Positions 6,273 through 13,338 of a DNA stretch of 13,710 nucleotides are shown piece by piece. The notes below the pieces were generated by a model. It was not told the origin of the DNA. It searched no databases and was given only the letters and a program-made list of their open reading frames with translations. How positions within the stretch are numbered: the first letter of the stretch is position 1; each line of letters begins with the position of its first letter. Location of the stretch: contig JAJRUC010000334.1 of assembly GCA_024278015.1 (NCBI GenBank), positions 1-13,710 of the forward strand. Direction: 5' to 3'. Position numbers and translations under genes: made by a program. The DNA comes from Chloroflexota bacterium (GTDB taxonomy: Bacteria > Chloroflexota > Anaerolineae > 4572-78).

Positions 6273-8546
6273 TTATTCGGTGGTATCCGCCTTAGGGGGT
6301 TCGGCCGGCGTATCGTCCATCGCCAGTACCGGGCGAGCCTGCCCGCCACCCTGGTCCGGCCCGATGATACCCTGCGCTTCCAGTTCGTCAATCAGGCGGG
6401 CGGCGCGGGCGTAGCCGATGCGCAATCGACGCTGCAATAACGAAATGGAGGCCCGATTGTGTTTTTTGACCACGGCGACGGCCTTTTCCAGCAGGGCTTC
6501 GTCTCCTTTGGAAGCCGTCTGCCTGGGCGCAAACTTGTCCCACAGGGCTTTCTGCTCCAGCGGGCCGGGGTCAGACACCGGCCCCAGCGACGGCCTGATT
6601 TGGGCTTGTCCCCCGCCCCAAAACCGAATCAGCCGTTCCAGTTCCGCATCGGAAACAAAAACGCCTTGCAGTCGCCTGAGTTTGGCGGAATCGGGAGCCA
6701 TGTAAAGCATATCTCCCTTGCCCAGCAGTCGTTCCGCGCCGGGCGTATCCAGAATCACGCGGGAGTCAATCTGGCTGCTCACGGCAAAGGCCACTCTGGC
6801 CGGGAAGTTGGCTTTTATCAGGCCGGTCACTACATCAACGCTGGGGCGCTGCGTGGCTAAAATCAGGTGCATACCGACGGCGCGGGCCATTTGGGCGATA
6901 CGGGCCACCGAGCGTTCCACATCGTCGGGGGCCATCATCATCAAATCTGCCAATTCATCAATGATGATGACAATATAGGGCAATTGTTCGGCGCCGGTGC
7001 GGGCGGCCTTCTCGTTGTAGCCGGTGATATTCCGCACGCCCACTTTGGAAAGCTCCTTGTAGCGCCGGTCCATTTCTCTGGTGGCCCAGCTTAACACGCC
7101 CACCACCCGTTCCAAATCTACCACCACCGGGGCCAGCAAGTGCGGAATGCCGTTGTAATTGACCAGTTCCACCATTTTGGGGTCAATCATCAAAAACCGA
7201 AGGGTATCCGGGGTGTGGGTGCAGAGCAGGCAGGCCACCACCGCGTTGATGCACACGCTTTTGCCGGAGCCGGTGGCCCCGGCAATGAGCATATGCGGCA
7301 TCGAAACCAGGTCAACCACTACGGCCTGCCCGGACACGTTGCGCCCCAGGGCAATTTTCAGCACGCCGTGTTTATGCTGAAATGTCGGCGTTTCCATTGC
7401 GTTACGCAGCGTCACCACTGATTTCGAGATGTTCGGGACTTCGATGCCCACGTAGGGCCGGCCCGGAATAGGCGCTTCGATGCGAATGGGAGACGCGGCC
7501 AGGGCCAGGGCCAGGTCATTTGCCAAATTAACAATTTTTGAAACCCGCACTTTGCGCGGGTTGCCGTGCGCGTCTTTGGCGCCGGTGTAACCCGGTTCAA
7601 TGCTGAATTGGGTAACGGCCGGCCCCTGATTGATTTCTCTCACTTTGGCTTCTACGCCAAAGCCGGCCAGGGTGTCTTCAATAACGCGCACGCGCTGCCG
7701 AATTTCCGCTTCGCTGATTTCCACCTCGCCGCCAACTTCAAACAATTCAGAGATGATGGGCAGATGCCACTGTTTTTTGCCGCTTTCTTCGTAGGCGGCC
7801 ACTTGCTGTTCTACCGAGGGCGGTTGCGGCCGACGGACGGGTTGAATGGCGGTCGATTGCCCGGCGGCGGGCGTCATTTCGCCATTGATGGTCAGCGGGT
7901 CGTCTGCCGGAGTGGATTTCAGCCAGCGCCGGAGCAGCGGTCTGGAGGTCGGTTCGCTGCCGGGCAGTTGGTCGGGCTGGTTGATGGGCAGTTTCCGGAA
8001 CTGCCGCCAGTCTTGCAGCCGGTAGTACCCGTCGCGCAGCAAAACAGCCAGTTCTCTGACGGACAGGCCGCTAATCAAAACAAGACTCAGCACCAGGGCA
8101 AAGAAGAGGATAATCAAGGTGCCGGTTTCGTCGAGGGCGGCGGCCATCAGTTGATGCAATATCCAGCCCAAAATGCCCCCCCCGCCGATGATGTCGGTGG
8201 CGATGGGGTCGGCGCCCGGCGAAATAAAATCGAAAAAAATGACAAGAACAAGCAACAGCAGGCCGGCCCCGACAGGTTTTTCCCATTTTTCGTCCTGGTC
8301 TTCGGTGCCGAATTGCCGGATAAACCAGATGCCCAGCACGCCCAGCACCAGCCACACGATAAACCGCCCCCAACCCAGCAGGCGGGTCAGTAAATCAATC
8401 CAGCTTGCGGTGAACGTGCCTCTGGTGGTAGAAATCAGGCTCAGCAGGGTTAGCAAGGCCAGCGCCAGTAATCCCAGACCAATCACTTCGGGTCTAAGGC
8501 CGCCGGCGGGATTTGATTTTTTCCGGGTTGTCCGTCGTTTGGTCAT
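6273..8546 (-). CDS. ftsK: FtsK/SpoIIIE-family DNA translocase
   Basis: This 757-residue, membrane-anchored, ATP-driven motor would pump chromosomal DNA through the closing septum and coordinate dimer resolution. A basic start (MTKRRTTRKK) precedes about four membrane segments (near 22-40, 62-79, 92-107 and 143-163). A Pro/Gln-rich cytoplasmic linker follows (185-250), then the alpha/beta motor: GPAVTQFSIEPG (308-319), Walker A GATGSGKS (423-430), FLMIDPKMVEL (451-461), Walker B IIIIDELADL with D530-E531, and LATQRPSVDVVTG (563-575). Residues 681-745 are the winged-helix gamma domain that reads orienting DNA sequences. The linker is short compared with E. coli FtsK, which is normal for SpoIIIE-like members. 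No Shine-Dalgarno-like sequence is seen before the ATG at 8546, and no good upstream alternative start exists. A minus-strand TACAAT (8586-8581) might be a -10 box. Confidence 0.95.
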   Translation of the reverse strand: MTKRRTTRKKSNPAGGLRPEVIGLGLLALALLTLLSLISTTRGTFTASWIDLLTRLLGWGRFIVWLVLGVLGIWFIRQFGTEDQDEKWEKPVGAGLLLLVLVIFFDFISPGADPIATDIIGGGGILGWILHQLMAAALDETGTLIILFFALVLSLVLISGLSVRELAVLLRDGYYRLQDWRQFRKLPINQPDQLPGSEPTSRPLLRRWLKSTPADDPLTINGEMTPAAGQSTAIQPVRRPQPPSVEQQVAAYEESGKKQWHLPIISELFEVGGEVEISEAEIRQRVRVIEDTLAGFGVEAKVREINQGPAVTQFSIEPGYTGAKDAHGNPRKVRVSKIVNLANDLALALAASPIRIEAPIPGRPYVGIEVPNISKSVVTLRNAMETPTFQHKHGVLKIALGRNVSGQAVVVDLVSMPHMLIAGATGSGKSVCINAVVACLLCTHTPDTLRFLMIDPKMVELVNYNGIPHLLAPVVVDLERVVGVLSWATREMDRRYKELSKVGVRNITGYNEKAARTGAEQLPYIVIIIDELADLMMMAPDDVERSVARIAQMARAVGMHLILATQRPSVDVVTGLIKANFPARVAFAVSSQIDSRVILDTPGAERLLGKGDMLYMAPDSAKLRRLQGVFVSDAELERLIRFWGGGQAQIRPSLGPVSDPGPLEQKALWDKFAPRQTASKGDEALLEKAVAVVKKHNRASISLLQRRLRIGYARAARLIDELEAQGIIGPDQGGGQARPVLAMDDTPAEPPKADTTE

Positions 8547-8655
8547 GTTTGGTTAGCACAAATGTTTTGATTATGGCGATATTGTAGCACAAGATACGGT
8601 AACAGGGAAGTGACCGGGGCGCGGCGGGTGTATTTCAATTTGGGGGCAAGTCTGT

Positions 8656-8683
8656 GTAGGGGTACGTTGCAACGTGCCCCTAC
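8656..8683. repeat. 28-nt intergenic palindrome, copy 3
   Basis: gtagggg (8656-8662) pairs with cccctac (8677-8683), and the core acgttgcaacgt (8664-8675) is a perfect palindrome, with one T-G wobble between them. It lies in the 219-nt gap between ftsK and the nitroreductase. It is nearly the same as the degenerate copy at 3571-3593 and shares outer arms with those at 3629 and 6087. Confidence 0.75.
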
Positions 8684-8765
8684 GGACACACTGAAATGCA
8701 CCCAGGGCGGGCGCATCACGGCTTTAAGGGAGGTTTTGACGTATCGGTTGCCCCTGCCGCATCGC

Positions 8766-9434
8766 TCACACAAATGTTGCAATTTCTTCAAGCGGTTTTT
8801 TGTTGATGGCCGGCACGGTAACATCGTCTGCCGGGTAGCCGACCACCAGCAGCAGGAAGGGCCGTTCATTCTCCGGGCGGCGCAGGATTGCGTTCAGGAA
8901 GCGCATGGGGCTGGGGGTATGGGTAAGCGTTGCCAGCCCGGCGTGGTGCAGGGCGGTTATTAATATGCCGGTGGCAATGCCCACCGATTCCGAAACGTAA
9001 TAGTGTTTGATTTTTTCGCCGTCCGGGGTCAGGTTGTAGTTTTGGGCGAAGACGGCTATCAGGAAGGGGGCGGTTTCCAGAAAGGGTTTTTGAGCGTCGG
9101 TGCCGAGGGGGGCCAGCGCAGCCAGCCAGTCTTCCGGGGCGCGGTGGTGGTAAAAGGCGGCTTCTTCTTTTTCTGCCGCTTCCCGGATTTCTTTTTTGAC
9201 GGCGGGGTTGCTGACTACTACAAAATGCCAGGGTTGCATATTGGCCCCGTTGGGGGCCGTGCCGGCGGCTTTCAGGCAATTTTCGATGATTTTGCGGGCC
9301 ACCGGGCGCGCCGAAAAGTCTCGCACGGTGCGCCGGCGGCGCATTTCGGCGTAAAATTCGGCGGCGCGGCGGCGCATTTCGGCGGGCGGGTATTCCTGAT
9401 AATCGAGATAGGGTTGCCGTCTGGTCTGGGGCAT
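8766..9434 (-). CDS. Nitroreductase-fold flavoprotein of the iodotyrosine deiodinase type
   Basis: This 222-residue FMN enzyme has nitroreductase-family landmarks: RRRTVRDFS (33-41, FMN phosphate), GTAPNGANMQPWHFVVV (58-74), ESVGIATGILITALHHAGLA, THTPSP (171-176) and RPFLLLVVGYPADDVTVP near the end. These match iodotyrosine deiodinase (IYD) better than ordinary NfsB-like enzymes. E91, Y95 and K116 have the same spacing as the human IYD lid residues E157, Y161 and K182 (from memory), which bind the halotyrosine zwitterion. IYD enzymes reductively dehalogenate iodo- and bromotyrosine; bacterial homologues are known. The true substrate here is unproven. The ATG at 9434 is preferred because AGGAGA (minus 9447-9442) stands 7 nt upstream; the frame extends to 9599, but that would overlap bioY. 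It begins 40 nt after bioY ends and is probably cotranscribed with it. Confidence 0.88.
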   Translation of the reverse strand: MPQTRRQPYLDYQEYPPAEMRRRAAEFYAEMRRRRTVRDFSARPVARKIIENCLKAAGTAPNGANMQPWHFVVVSNPAVKKEIREAAEKEEAAFYHHRAPEDWLAALAPLGTDAQKPFLETAPFLIAVFAQNYNLTPDGEKIKHYYVSESVGIATGILITALHHAGLATLTHTPSPMRFLNAILRRPENERPFLLLVVGYPADDVTVPAINKKPLEEIATFV

Positions 9435-9441
9435 TGTTTTT

Positions 9442-9447
9442 TCTCCT
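9442..9447 (-). promoter_or_regulatory. Ribosome binding site fixing the nitroreductase start
   Basis: AGGAGA on the minus strand lies 7 nt before the ATG at 9434. It favours this start over the earlier in-frame codon at 9599, which falls inside bioY. Confidence 0.8.
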
Positions 9448-9474
9448 GTCGATAATGATGCGCCGGGCTGAACG

Positions 9475-10053
9475 TTATTTTTTTGGCGAAAGGAGTTTCC
9501 ACCCGACGGGCAGTAACAGCGCGGCAAACAAAATTTTAACTGCGTCGCCGGGGATGAAGGGATATAATCCGGCGGCAAGGGCATTGGATGCGCCCACAAA
9601 TTGCGCCAGCCAGGCCAGGCCGGTCAGGTAAAGGGTGATATTGCCGATGAGCATCGCCGCCATCGCCCCCAAAACATGGCGATTCCAGCCCCGTTCTGCC
9701 GGCAGGCCCACCAGATATGCGGCCAACACAAAGCCAATCAGATAGCCGCCGGTGGGGCCAAACAGCACGGCTGCCCCGGCCCGTCCGCCGGCAAAGACGG
9801 GCATACCGCCAACGCCTTCGGCCAGGTAGGCCAGCGCGGCCAGTCCGCCGCGTTTGCTGCCCAGCAAGGCCCCCACCAGCAGCACGGCCAGCGTTTGGCC
9901 GGTAACAGGCACCGGGCTAAAGGGCAGGTACAGGGTTAATTGGGCCATCAAGGCGATAAATATCGATGCGCCGCCAACGAGGGCAACGTTATACGCCAGG
10001 GCGTGGGCGCGGGTTTGGGGCCGAAAAATATCAGTCTGGGTCAGGGTAGTCAT
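9475..10053 (-). CDS. bioY: Biotin transporter substrate-binding subunit BioY (ECF S component)
   Basis: This 192-residue integral membrane protein captures biotin and works alone or with the energy-coupling module EcfA-EcfT. It is strongly hydrophobic with about five to six membrane segments. BioY signatures are clear: SPVPVTGQTLAVLLVGALLG (46-65), AYLAEGVGGMPVFAGG (75-90) and LFGPTGGYLIGF (97-108), ending with a hydrophobic FIPGDAVKILFAALLLPVGW segment. Length is typical. The ATG at 10053 has AAAGGA (minus 10068-10063) 9 nt upstream; the frame is open to 10140, but that extension would overlap the RNase J gene and is Cys/Phe-rich and not BioY-like. No ecfA or ecfT gene is next to it, so it may use a shared ECF module elsewhere. 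It lies 70 nt after RNase J, and no BirA operator could be recognised. Confidence 0.93.
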   Translation of the reverse strand: MTTLTQTDIFRPQTRAHALAYNVALVGGASIFIALMAQLTLYLPFSPVPVTGQTLAVLLVGALLGSKRGGLAALAYLAEGVGGMPVFAGGRAGAAVLFGPTGGYLIGFVLAAYLVGLPAERGWNRHVLGAMAAMLIGNITLYLTGLAWLAQFVGASNALAAGLYPFIPGDAVKILFAALLLPVGWKLLSPKK

Positions 10054-10062
10054 AAACACGAA

Positions 10063-10068
10063 TCCTTT
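10063..10068 (-). promoter_or_regulatory. Ribosome binding site fixing the bioY start
   Basis: AAAGGA on the minus strand stands 9 nt before the ATG at 10053 and chooses it over the upstream in-frame ATG at 10140. Confidence 0.7.
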
Positions 10069-10084
10069 CAAGGTTGCAAAACAA

Positions 10085-10112
10085 GGCAAAATGCAAAAGG
10101 TAAAAGGCAAAA
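10085..10112. repeat. Four tandem A-rich heptamers between RNase J and bioY
   Basis: Four consecutive 7-mers read ggcaaaa, tgcaaaa, ggtaaaa and ggcaaaa on the plus strand, with a related gcaaaac just before. They fill most of the 70-nt gap between the RNase J stop and the bioY start. They resemble short tandemly repeated sequences known from other bacteria such as heterocystous cyanobacteria. Confidence 0.65.
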
Positions 10113-10123
10113 TTAGTCGCGCA

Positions 10124-11782
10124 TCACACTTCCAGCACAACCGGAAATACCATTGGGCGGCGATGGGTTTTGGCGTAAAAGTACTTTGAAAGCGTTTCGT
10201 GAATGATTTCTTTGGTAGTATCGGGGTGGGTGCCGGGGCTTGATTTTTCCAGGGCTTCGATAACTATATCGGCGGCTTCATCCAGCATAAGTTCGCTGTT
10301 TTTGATGTACACAAACCCGCGCGATACCAAATCCGGCCCGTCAACCAACTCACCGGTTTGTTCATCAAGGGCGACGACGCATGTTACAAAGCCGTCGCGG
10401 GACAGGTTGCTGCGGTCTCTTAGCACCACGCTGCCCACGTCGCCCACGCCCAGACCATCGACAAAGACGTGTCCGGCGGGCACTTCCGGCGCGTAAAGAA
10501 CGCCGGCGGGCGTAAATTCAAGGGGATGGCCGTTTTCTATCACAAAAATATTTTGTTTGGGGATGCCCGTTTGCTCGCCCAAACGGGCGTGGAGGGCCAG
10601 CATACGATATTCGCCCTGAATGGGGATGAAGTATTTGGGCCGAATGAGGGCCAGCATTTGCTTTTGGCCTTCGGTGCTGGCATGCCCGGAAACGTGAACC
10701 GGCTTAAGGGCCTGATATACCACATTCGCGCCCATACGAAACAGGTTGTCCAGGGTGCGATTGGCAAATTCTTCGTTGCCGGGGATGGTGGTGGCCGAAA
10801 TGATGACGGTGTCGCCGTCTTCAAGGCGCACCTGCTGGTGTTCGCCGTTTGCCATACGCACCAGGGCGCTGTTGCGCTCGCCCTGGGTGCCGGTGCAAAT
10901 CAGGGTCACTTGAGAATCGGGCAGGTGCGAGATTTTATCGACGGAAAAAATGATGTCGTCCGGAATAGTGAGATAGCCCAGGTCACGCGCCAGGCGAGTA
11001 TTGTCTATCATACTGCGCCCCACAAAGGCAATTTTGCGGTTGTGGGCCATTGCCAAATCAGCTATTAATTGCACGCGATAAATATTTGAGGCGAAGGTGG
11101 CGACGATAATGCGCCCCTGTGTCTGTCCGAAGATTTCGTTCAGGCTGTCCAGCACCGTTGCTTCAGAGGGCGTTGCGCCCAGGCGTTCGGCGTTGGTGCT
11201 GTCAGAGAGCAGGGCCAGCACCCCGGCATCGCCTACCTGGCGCAAGTAGTCCTGGTCTATGGTCAAGCCGCTGTGAGGGGCTTCATCGAATTTGTATTCG
11301 CCGGTGTGGACAATGACGCCCAGGGGGGTTTCGATGATAATGCCAACCGTATCGGGGATGGAATGGCTAACGTGGAACGGTTTTACCGTGAACGGGCCAA
11401 CAGCAATAACATCGCCGTCGGCCATGGTTTTAAGGGTAATGTCTTTGGGCGTCAGGCCGGGGCTGCGTTTGAGTTTGTTTTCAATAAAGCCGCAGGTTAA
11501 TTTGGTGGCGTACACCGGCGCATCCAGTTCTTTAATTAAAAACGGAATGGCGCCGATGTGGTCTTCGTGCCCGTGGGTAATGAAAATTGCCTGCAACAGG
11601 CCGGGGTTCTCTCGCAAATAGGTGATGTTGGGGATAACCAGGTTCACGCCGGGCATATCGCTGCCGGGGAACATCAAACCGCAATCAATCATAATGGCCT
11701 GGTTATCGTATTCAAGCAGGGTCATGTTTTTGCCCACTTCGCCCAGGCCGCCAAGTGGAATAATTTTTAATGAAGGGGTCAA
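10124..11782 (-). CDS. rnj: Ribonuclease J (metallo-beta-lactamase / beta-CASP RNase)
   Basis: This 552-residue RNase acts as a 5'-to-3' exonuclease and endonuclease in mRNA decay and rRNA maturation. Residues are numbered from the TTG start. The metallo-beta-lactamase core shows LGGLGEVGKNM (10-20), the zinc motif H70-G-H72-E-D74-H75 and H159-T-G-E-Y-K-F-D (159-166). The beta-CASP insert includes LLSDSTNAE (191-199) and ATFASNIYRVQ. The RNA-binding pocket shows VSGHASTEGQK (364-374) and PIQGEYRML (387-395). A C-terminal domain follows (450-552). Length matches Bacillus RNase J1/J2. The start is most likely the TTG at 11782: AAGGAG lies 8 nt upstream and translation then begins directly with the conserved SLKIIPLGGLGEVG. 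The frame is open to a GTG at 11821, but no ribosome binding site precedes that. Confidence 0.95.
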   Translation of the reverse strand: MTPSLKIIPLGGLGEVGKNMTLLEYDNQAIMIDCGLMFPGSDMPGVNLVIPNITYLRENPGLLQAIFITHGHEDHIGAIPFLIKELDAPVYATKLTCGFIENKLKRSPGLTPKDITLKTMADGDVIAVGPFTVKPFHVSHSIPDTVGIIIETPLGVIVHTGEYKFDEAPHSGLTIDQDYLRQVGDAGVLALLSDSTNAERLGATPSEATVLDSLNEIFGQTQGRIIVATFASNIYRVQLIADLAMAHNRKIAFVGRSMIDNTRLARDLGYLTIPDDIIFSVDKISHLPDSQVTLICTGTQGERNSALVRMANGEHQQVRLEDGDTVIISATTIPGNEEFANRTLDNLFRMGANVVYQALKPVHVSGHASTEGQKQMLALIRPKYFIPIQGEYRMLALHARLGEQTGIPKQNIFVIENGHPLEFTPAGVLYAPEVPAGHVFVDGLGVGDVGSVVLRDRSNLSRDGFVTCVVALDEQTGELVDGPDLVSRGFVYIKNSELMLDEAADIVIEALEKSSPGTHPDTTKEIIHETLSKYFYAKTHRRPMVFPVVLEV

Positions 11783-11790
11783 GTGTTTGT

Positions 11791-11796
11791 CTCCTT
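11791..11796 (-). promoter_or_regulatory. Ribosome binding site supporting a TTG start for RNase J
   Basis: AAGGAG on the minus strand lies 8 nt before the TTG at 11782-11780. The GTG at 11821 would place this motif inside the coding sequence. Confidence 0.75.
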
Positions 11797-11846
11797 TTTT
11801 GGGTAAAGCACCTTTCTGCACGAACAGTGGTCAGCGTACAATCAGG

Positions 11847-11852
11847 ATTATA
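11847..11852 (-). promoter_or_regulatory. Candidate -10 box for RNase J
   Basis: TATAAT on the minus strand (11852-11847) lies about 65 nt before the TTG start, a sensible distance. No convincing -35 box was found at 16-18 bp. Confidence 0.35.
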
Positions 11853-11862
11853 AGCTAACCAG

Positions 11863-11937
11863 TGTTCGCGCAGAGCAGGTACGGTTAATTATCTGGAACC
11901 GCTCTCGGGCTGCAAGGAAGCCCCCTTTGCGCGAACA
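11863..11937. repeat. 9-bp inverted repeat upstream of RNase J
   Basis: tgttcgcgc (11863-11871) is the exact reverse complement of gcgcgaaca (11929-11937), with 57 bp between. A related cgaaca also occurs at 11821-11826. Its role is unknown; it lies in the 217-nt gap between rimI and RNase J. Confidence 0.5.
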
Positions 11938-11941
11938 GGGG

Positions 11942-11981
11942 ATTGCTTCGCCACGCTCGCCACGCTCGCTCCGCTCGCAAT
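11942..11981. repeat. Repeat with attgc...gcaat ends and tandem 9-mers
   Basis: The stretch has attgc (11942-11946) and gcaat (11977-11981) as matching ends. Between them GCCACGCTC occurs twice (11950-11958, 11959-11967), then the variant GCTCCGCTC (11968-11976). It sits just after the rimI stop on the minus strand. The GGATTGCTTCG...CTCGCAATGAC pattern is a familiar kind of intergenic repeat in many bacteria. Confidence 0.55.
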
Positions 11982-11999
11982 GACGGTTGAGTAAATCAG

Positions 12000-12629
12000 T
12001 TATTTTAAAGATAAATCTGCGGTGTCCGGCTGGAGCCGGGTTATGCGGCTTGTCGCCCGGTCAATTAAAGACGCAAGCAGGGCTTGACAGGGCGGCGATG
12101 TTAAGGGCGGGGTGGTCATGATGATGGCGTCCTCATCGTCTCGATAGTAATTTTTACGGTAGCCGACCTCCTCAAATCCATATTTCAAATAGAGTTGTTT
12201 GGCCGCCACGTTGGAAGGCCGAACTTCCAGGGTGACGGTTTTGATGTTCAAGGTGATGGCCCGCTGCAAGATATTCAATAACAGCATTTCGCCCAGCCCT
12301 TGCCGTTGCAATGCCGGGTGAACCACAATAGTACCCAGGTGCGCTTCTTCCACAAAATGCCACACCCCGCTATAGCCAATGGCCTGCCGGCGATAGGTCA
12401 GCAGGTCGAAACAAGAGCGCGTGCCGTGTTCCAGTTCGTGCCGGTAAGAGGCTTCCGGCCAGGGCGTGGCGTAGGCATCCTGCTCAATGGCCATGACGGC
12501 GGGCAGGTCGGCCGGGGTCATGGCTCGCAGGGTAAAATTGTTAAGCGAATTCACAAACTGATGAATGGACGACGTAGGCGATTCGGATTTTGGCGAGGCC
12601 AAATTTGGCGCGCGGTCAAAATATTCCAT
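12000..12629 (-). CDS. rimI: Ribosomal protein S18 alanine N-acetyltransferase-type GNAT (RimI)
   Basis: The GNAT fold spans residues 32-173 of this 209-residue frame: FTLRAMTPADLPAVMAIEQDAY, TPWPEASYRHEL, the acetyl-CoA loop RQGLG (109-113), EVRPSNVAAKQLYLKYGFEEVGYRKNYY (135-162) and DAIIM. RimI acetylates the N-terminal alanine of ribosomal protein S18. The position after tsaE-tsaB is the conserved RimI context and supports this role over a generic GNAT. The start is uncertain: the ATG at 12629 gives about 30 residues of Ser/Pro/Asn-rich sequence before the domain and has only a weak AGGT 11 nt upstream, whereas a GTG at residue 26 would remove most of it. A tail of about 35 residues after the GNAT domain is also longer than usual. 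The gene starts 52 nt after tsaB ends. Confidence 0.85.
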   Translation of the reverse strand: MEYFDRAPNLASPKSESPTSSIHQFVNSLNNFTLRAMTPADLPAVMAIEQDAYATPWPEASYRHELEHGTRSCFDLLTYRRQAIGYSGVWHFVEEAHLGTIVVHPALQRQGLGEMLLLNILQRAITLNIKTVTLEVRPSNVAAKQLYLKYGFEEVGYRKNYYRDDEDAIIMTTPPLTSPPCQALLASLIDRATSRITRLQPDTADLSLK

Positions 12630-12644
12630 TCGTTTGCGTTACCT

Positions 12645-12662
12645 GTTAAAAATGTTAAAAAT
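12645..12662. repeat. Tandem duplication of a 9-mer between tsaB and rimI
   Basis: GTTAAAAAT occurs twice in direct succession (12645-12653 and 12654-12662) in the 52-nt gap. On the minus strand it gives two T-runs just before the rimI start region. It may be a simple slippage product. Confidence 0.5.
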
Positions 12663-12681
12663 ACCGATGGGTGGGCGGCGG

Positions 12682-13338
12682 TCAGACCGATTTGGCGTAA
12701 ACGGGTTGCAGGCTGCGCCCATCGTCATAATTGTGTTGCTGTAGTTTTTGCCAACCGATTTCGGCCAGAATACCGGGCCGCCGCACTCGATGCGCCGGGC
12801 CGGGCACGGTCAGCGGGCAGGGCGCTTCGGCTTGCAGGCGCGCCGCTTGTTCGGCGGTCAGTTCGCCGGTTACAAGGGCCGGGCCGCTGAACCCGGCCAA
12901 TAATTCTGAAAACGTGACAATTTCAACGGGGCCGTCGGGTTGCCATTGTTGATTGTCTTGCCGGTAGCGGCCCACCATCAGGCGTTTTCGTCCGGCTTTG
13001 GCAACGGCTACAATGGGCAACGGCTGGTTTTGGTGCGGGGCGGCTACAATCTCCAGCGTATGAACGCCCAGCAACGGCAAATTGTGCGGCAAGGCCAGCC
13101 CTTTGGCCAGAGCCACGCCGATGCGCACGCCGGTATACGAGCCGGGACCAATGCACACGGCAATGCCGGCCAGGTGTTCGACGGTTAGATTGGCCCGCGC
13201 CAGCAGGTTATACAGGCGCGGGGCCAGTTGCACGGTATGGTTGCGGGCCGCATACCAGATTTCTTCGGCCCACACGGCATTATGGTTGTAAAGCGCCAGT
13301 CCGGCAAATTCGGTGGCGGTGTCAATCGCTAAAAGCAT
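12682..13338 (-). CDS. tsaB: tRNA t6A37 threonylcarbamoyl transferase complex subunit TsaB
   Basis: TsaB is the partner that dimerises with TsaD; with TsaE they transfer threonylcarbamoyl to A37 of ANN-decoding tRNAs. The 218-residue protein shows the ASKHA-type fold start MLLAIDTATEFAGLAL (1-16), the family motif GIAVCIGPGSYTGVRIG (58-74), GVHTLE (91-96), and the usual ending LQPVYAKS. Length is typical. The ATG at 13338 is preceded by AGGA (minus 13352-13349) at 10 nt and starts right at the conserved N-terminus, so the longer open frame to 13467 is rejected because it lies inside tsaE. It overlaps the end of tsaE by 17 nt, implying translational coupling. tsaD is not in the window. Confidence 0.94.
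   Translation of the reverse strand: MLLAIDTATEFAGLALYNHNAVWAEEIWYAARNHTVQLAPRLYNLLARANLTVEHLAGIAVCIGPGSYTGVRIGVALAKGLALPHNLPLLGVHTLEIVAAPHQNQPLPIVAVAKAGRKRLMVGRYRQDNQQWQPDGPVEIVTFSELLAGFSGPALVTGELTAEQAARLQAEAPCPLTVPGPAHRVRRPGILAEIGWQKLQQHNYDDGRSLQPVYAKSV

Noticed and set aside
7566..8393. 275-codon plus-strand frame opposite ftsK
   Set aside because: It is antisense to a complete FtsK with all motifs; its translation is Gln/Gly/Pro-rich with no recognisable domain.
8610..8963. Plus-strand frame across the ftsK/nitroreductase gap
   Set aside because: It crosses a palindrome and then runs antisense into the nitroreductase gene; no coding evidence.
11822..11999. Possible tRNA or small RNA gene between rimI and RNase J
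   Set aside because: No cloverleaf, anticodon arm or T-loop sequence could be assembled; only short inverted and tandem repeats are present.
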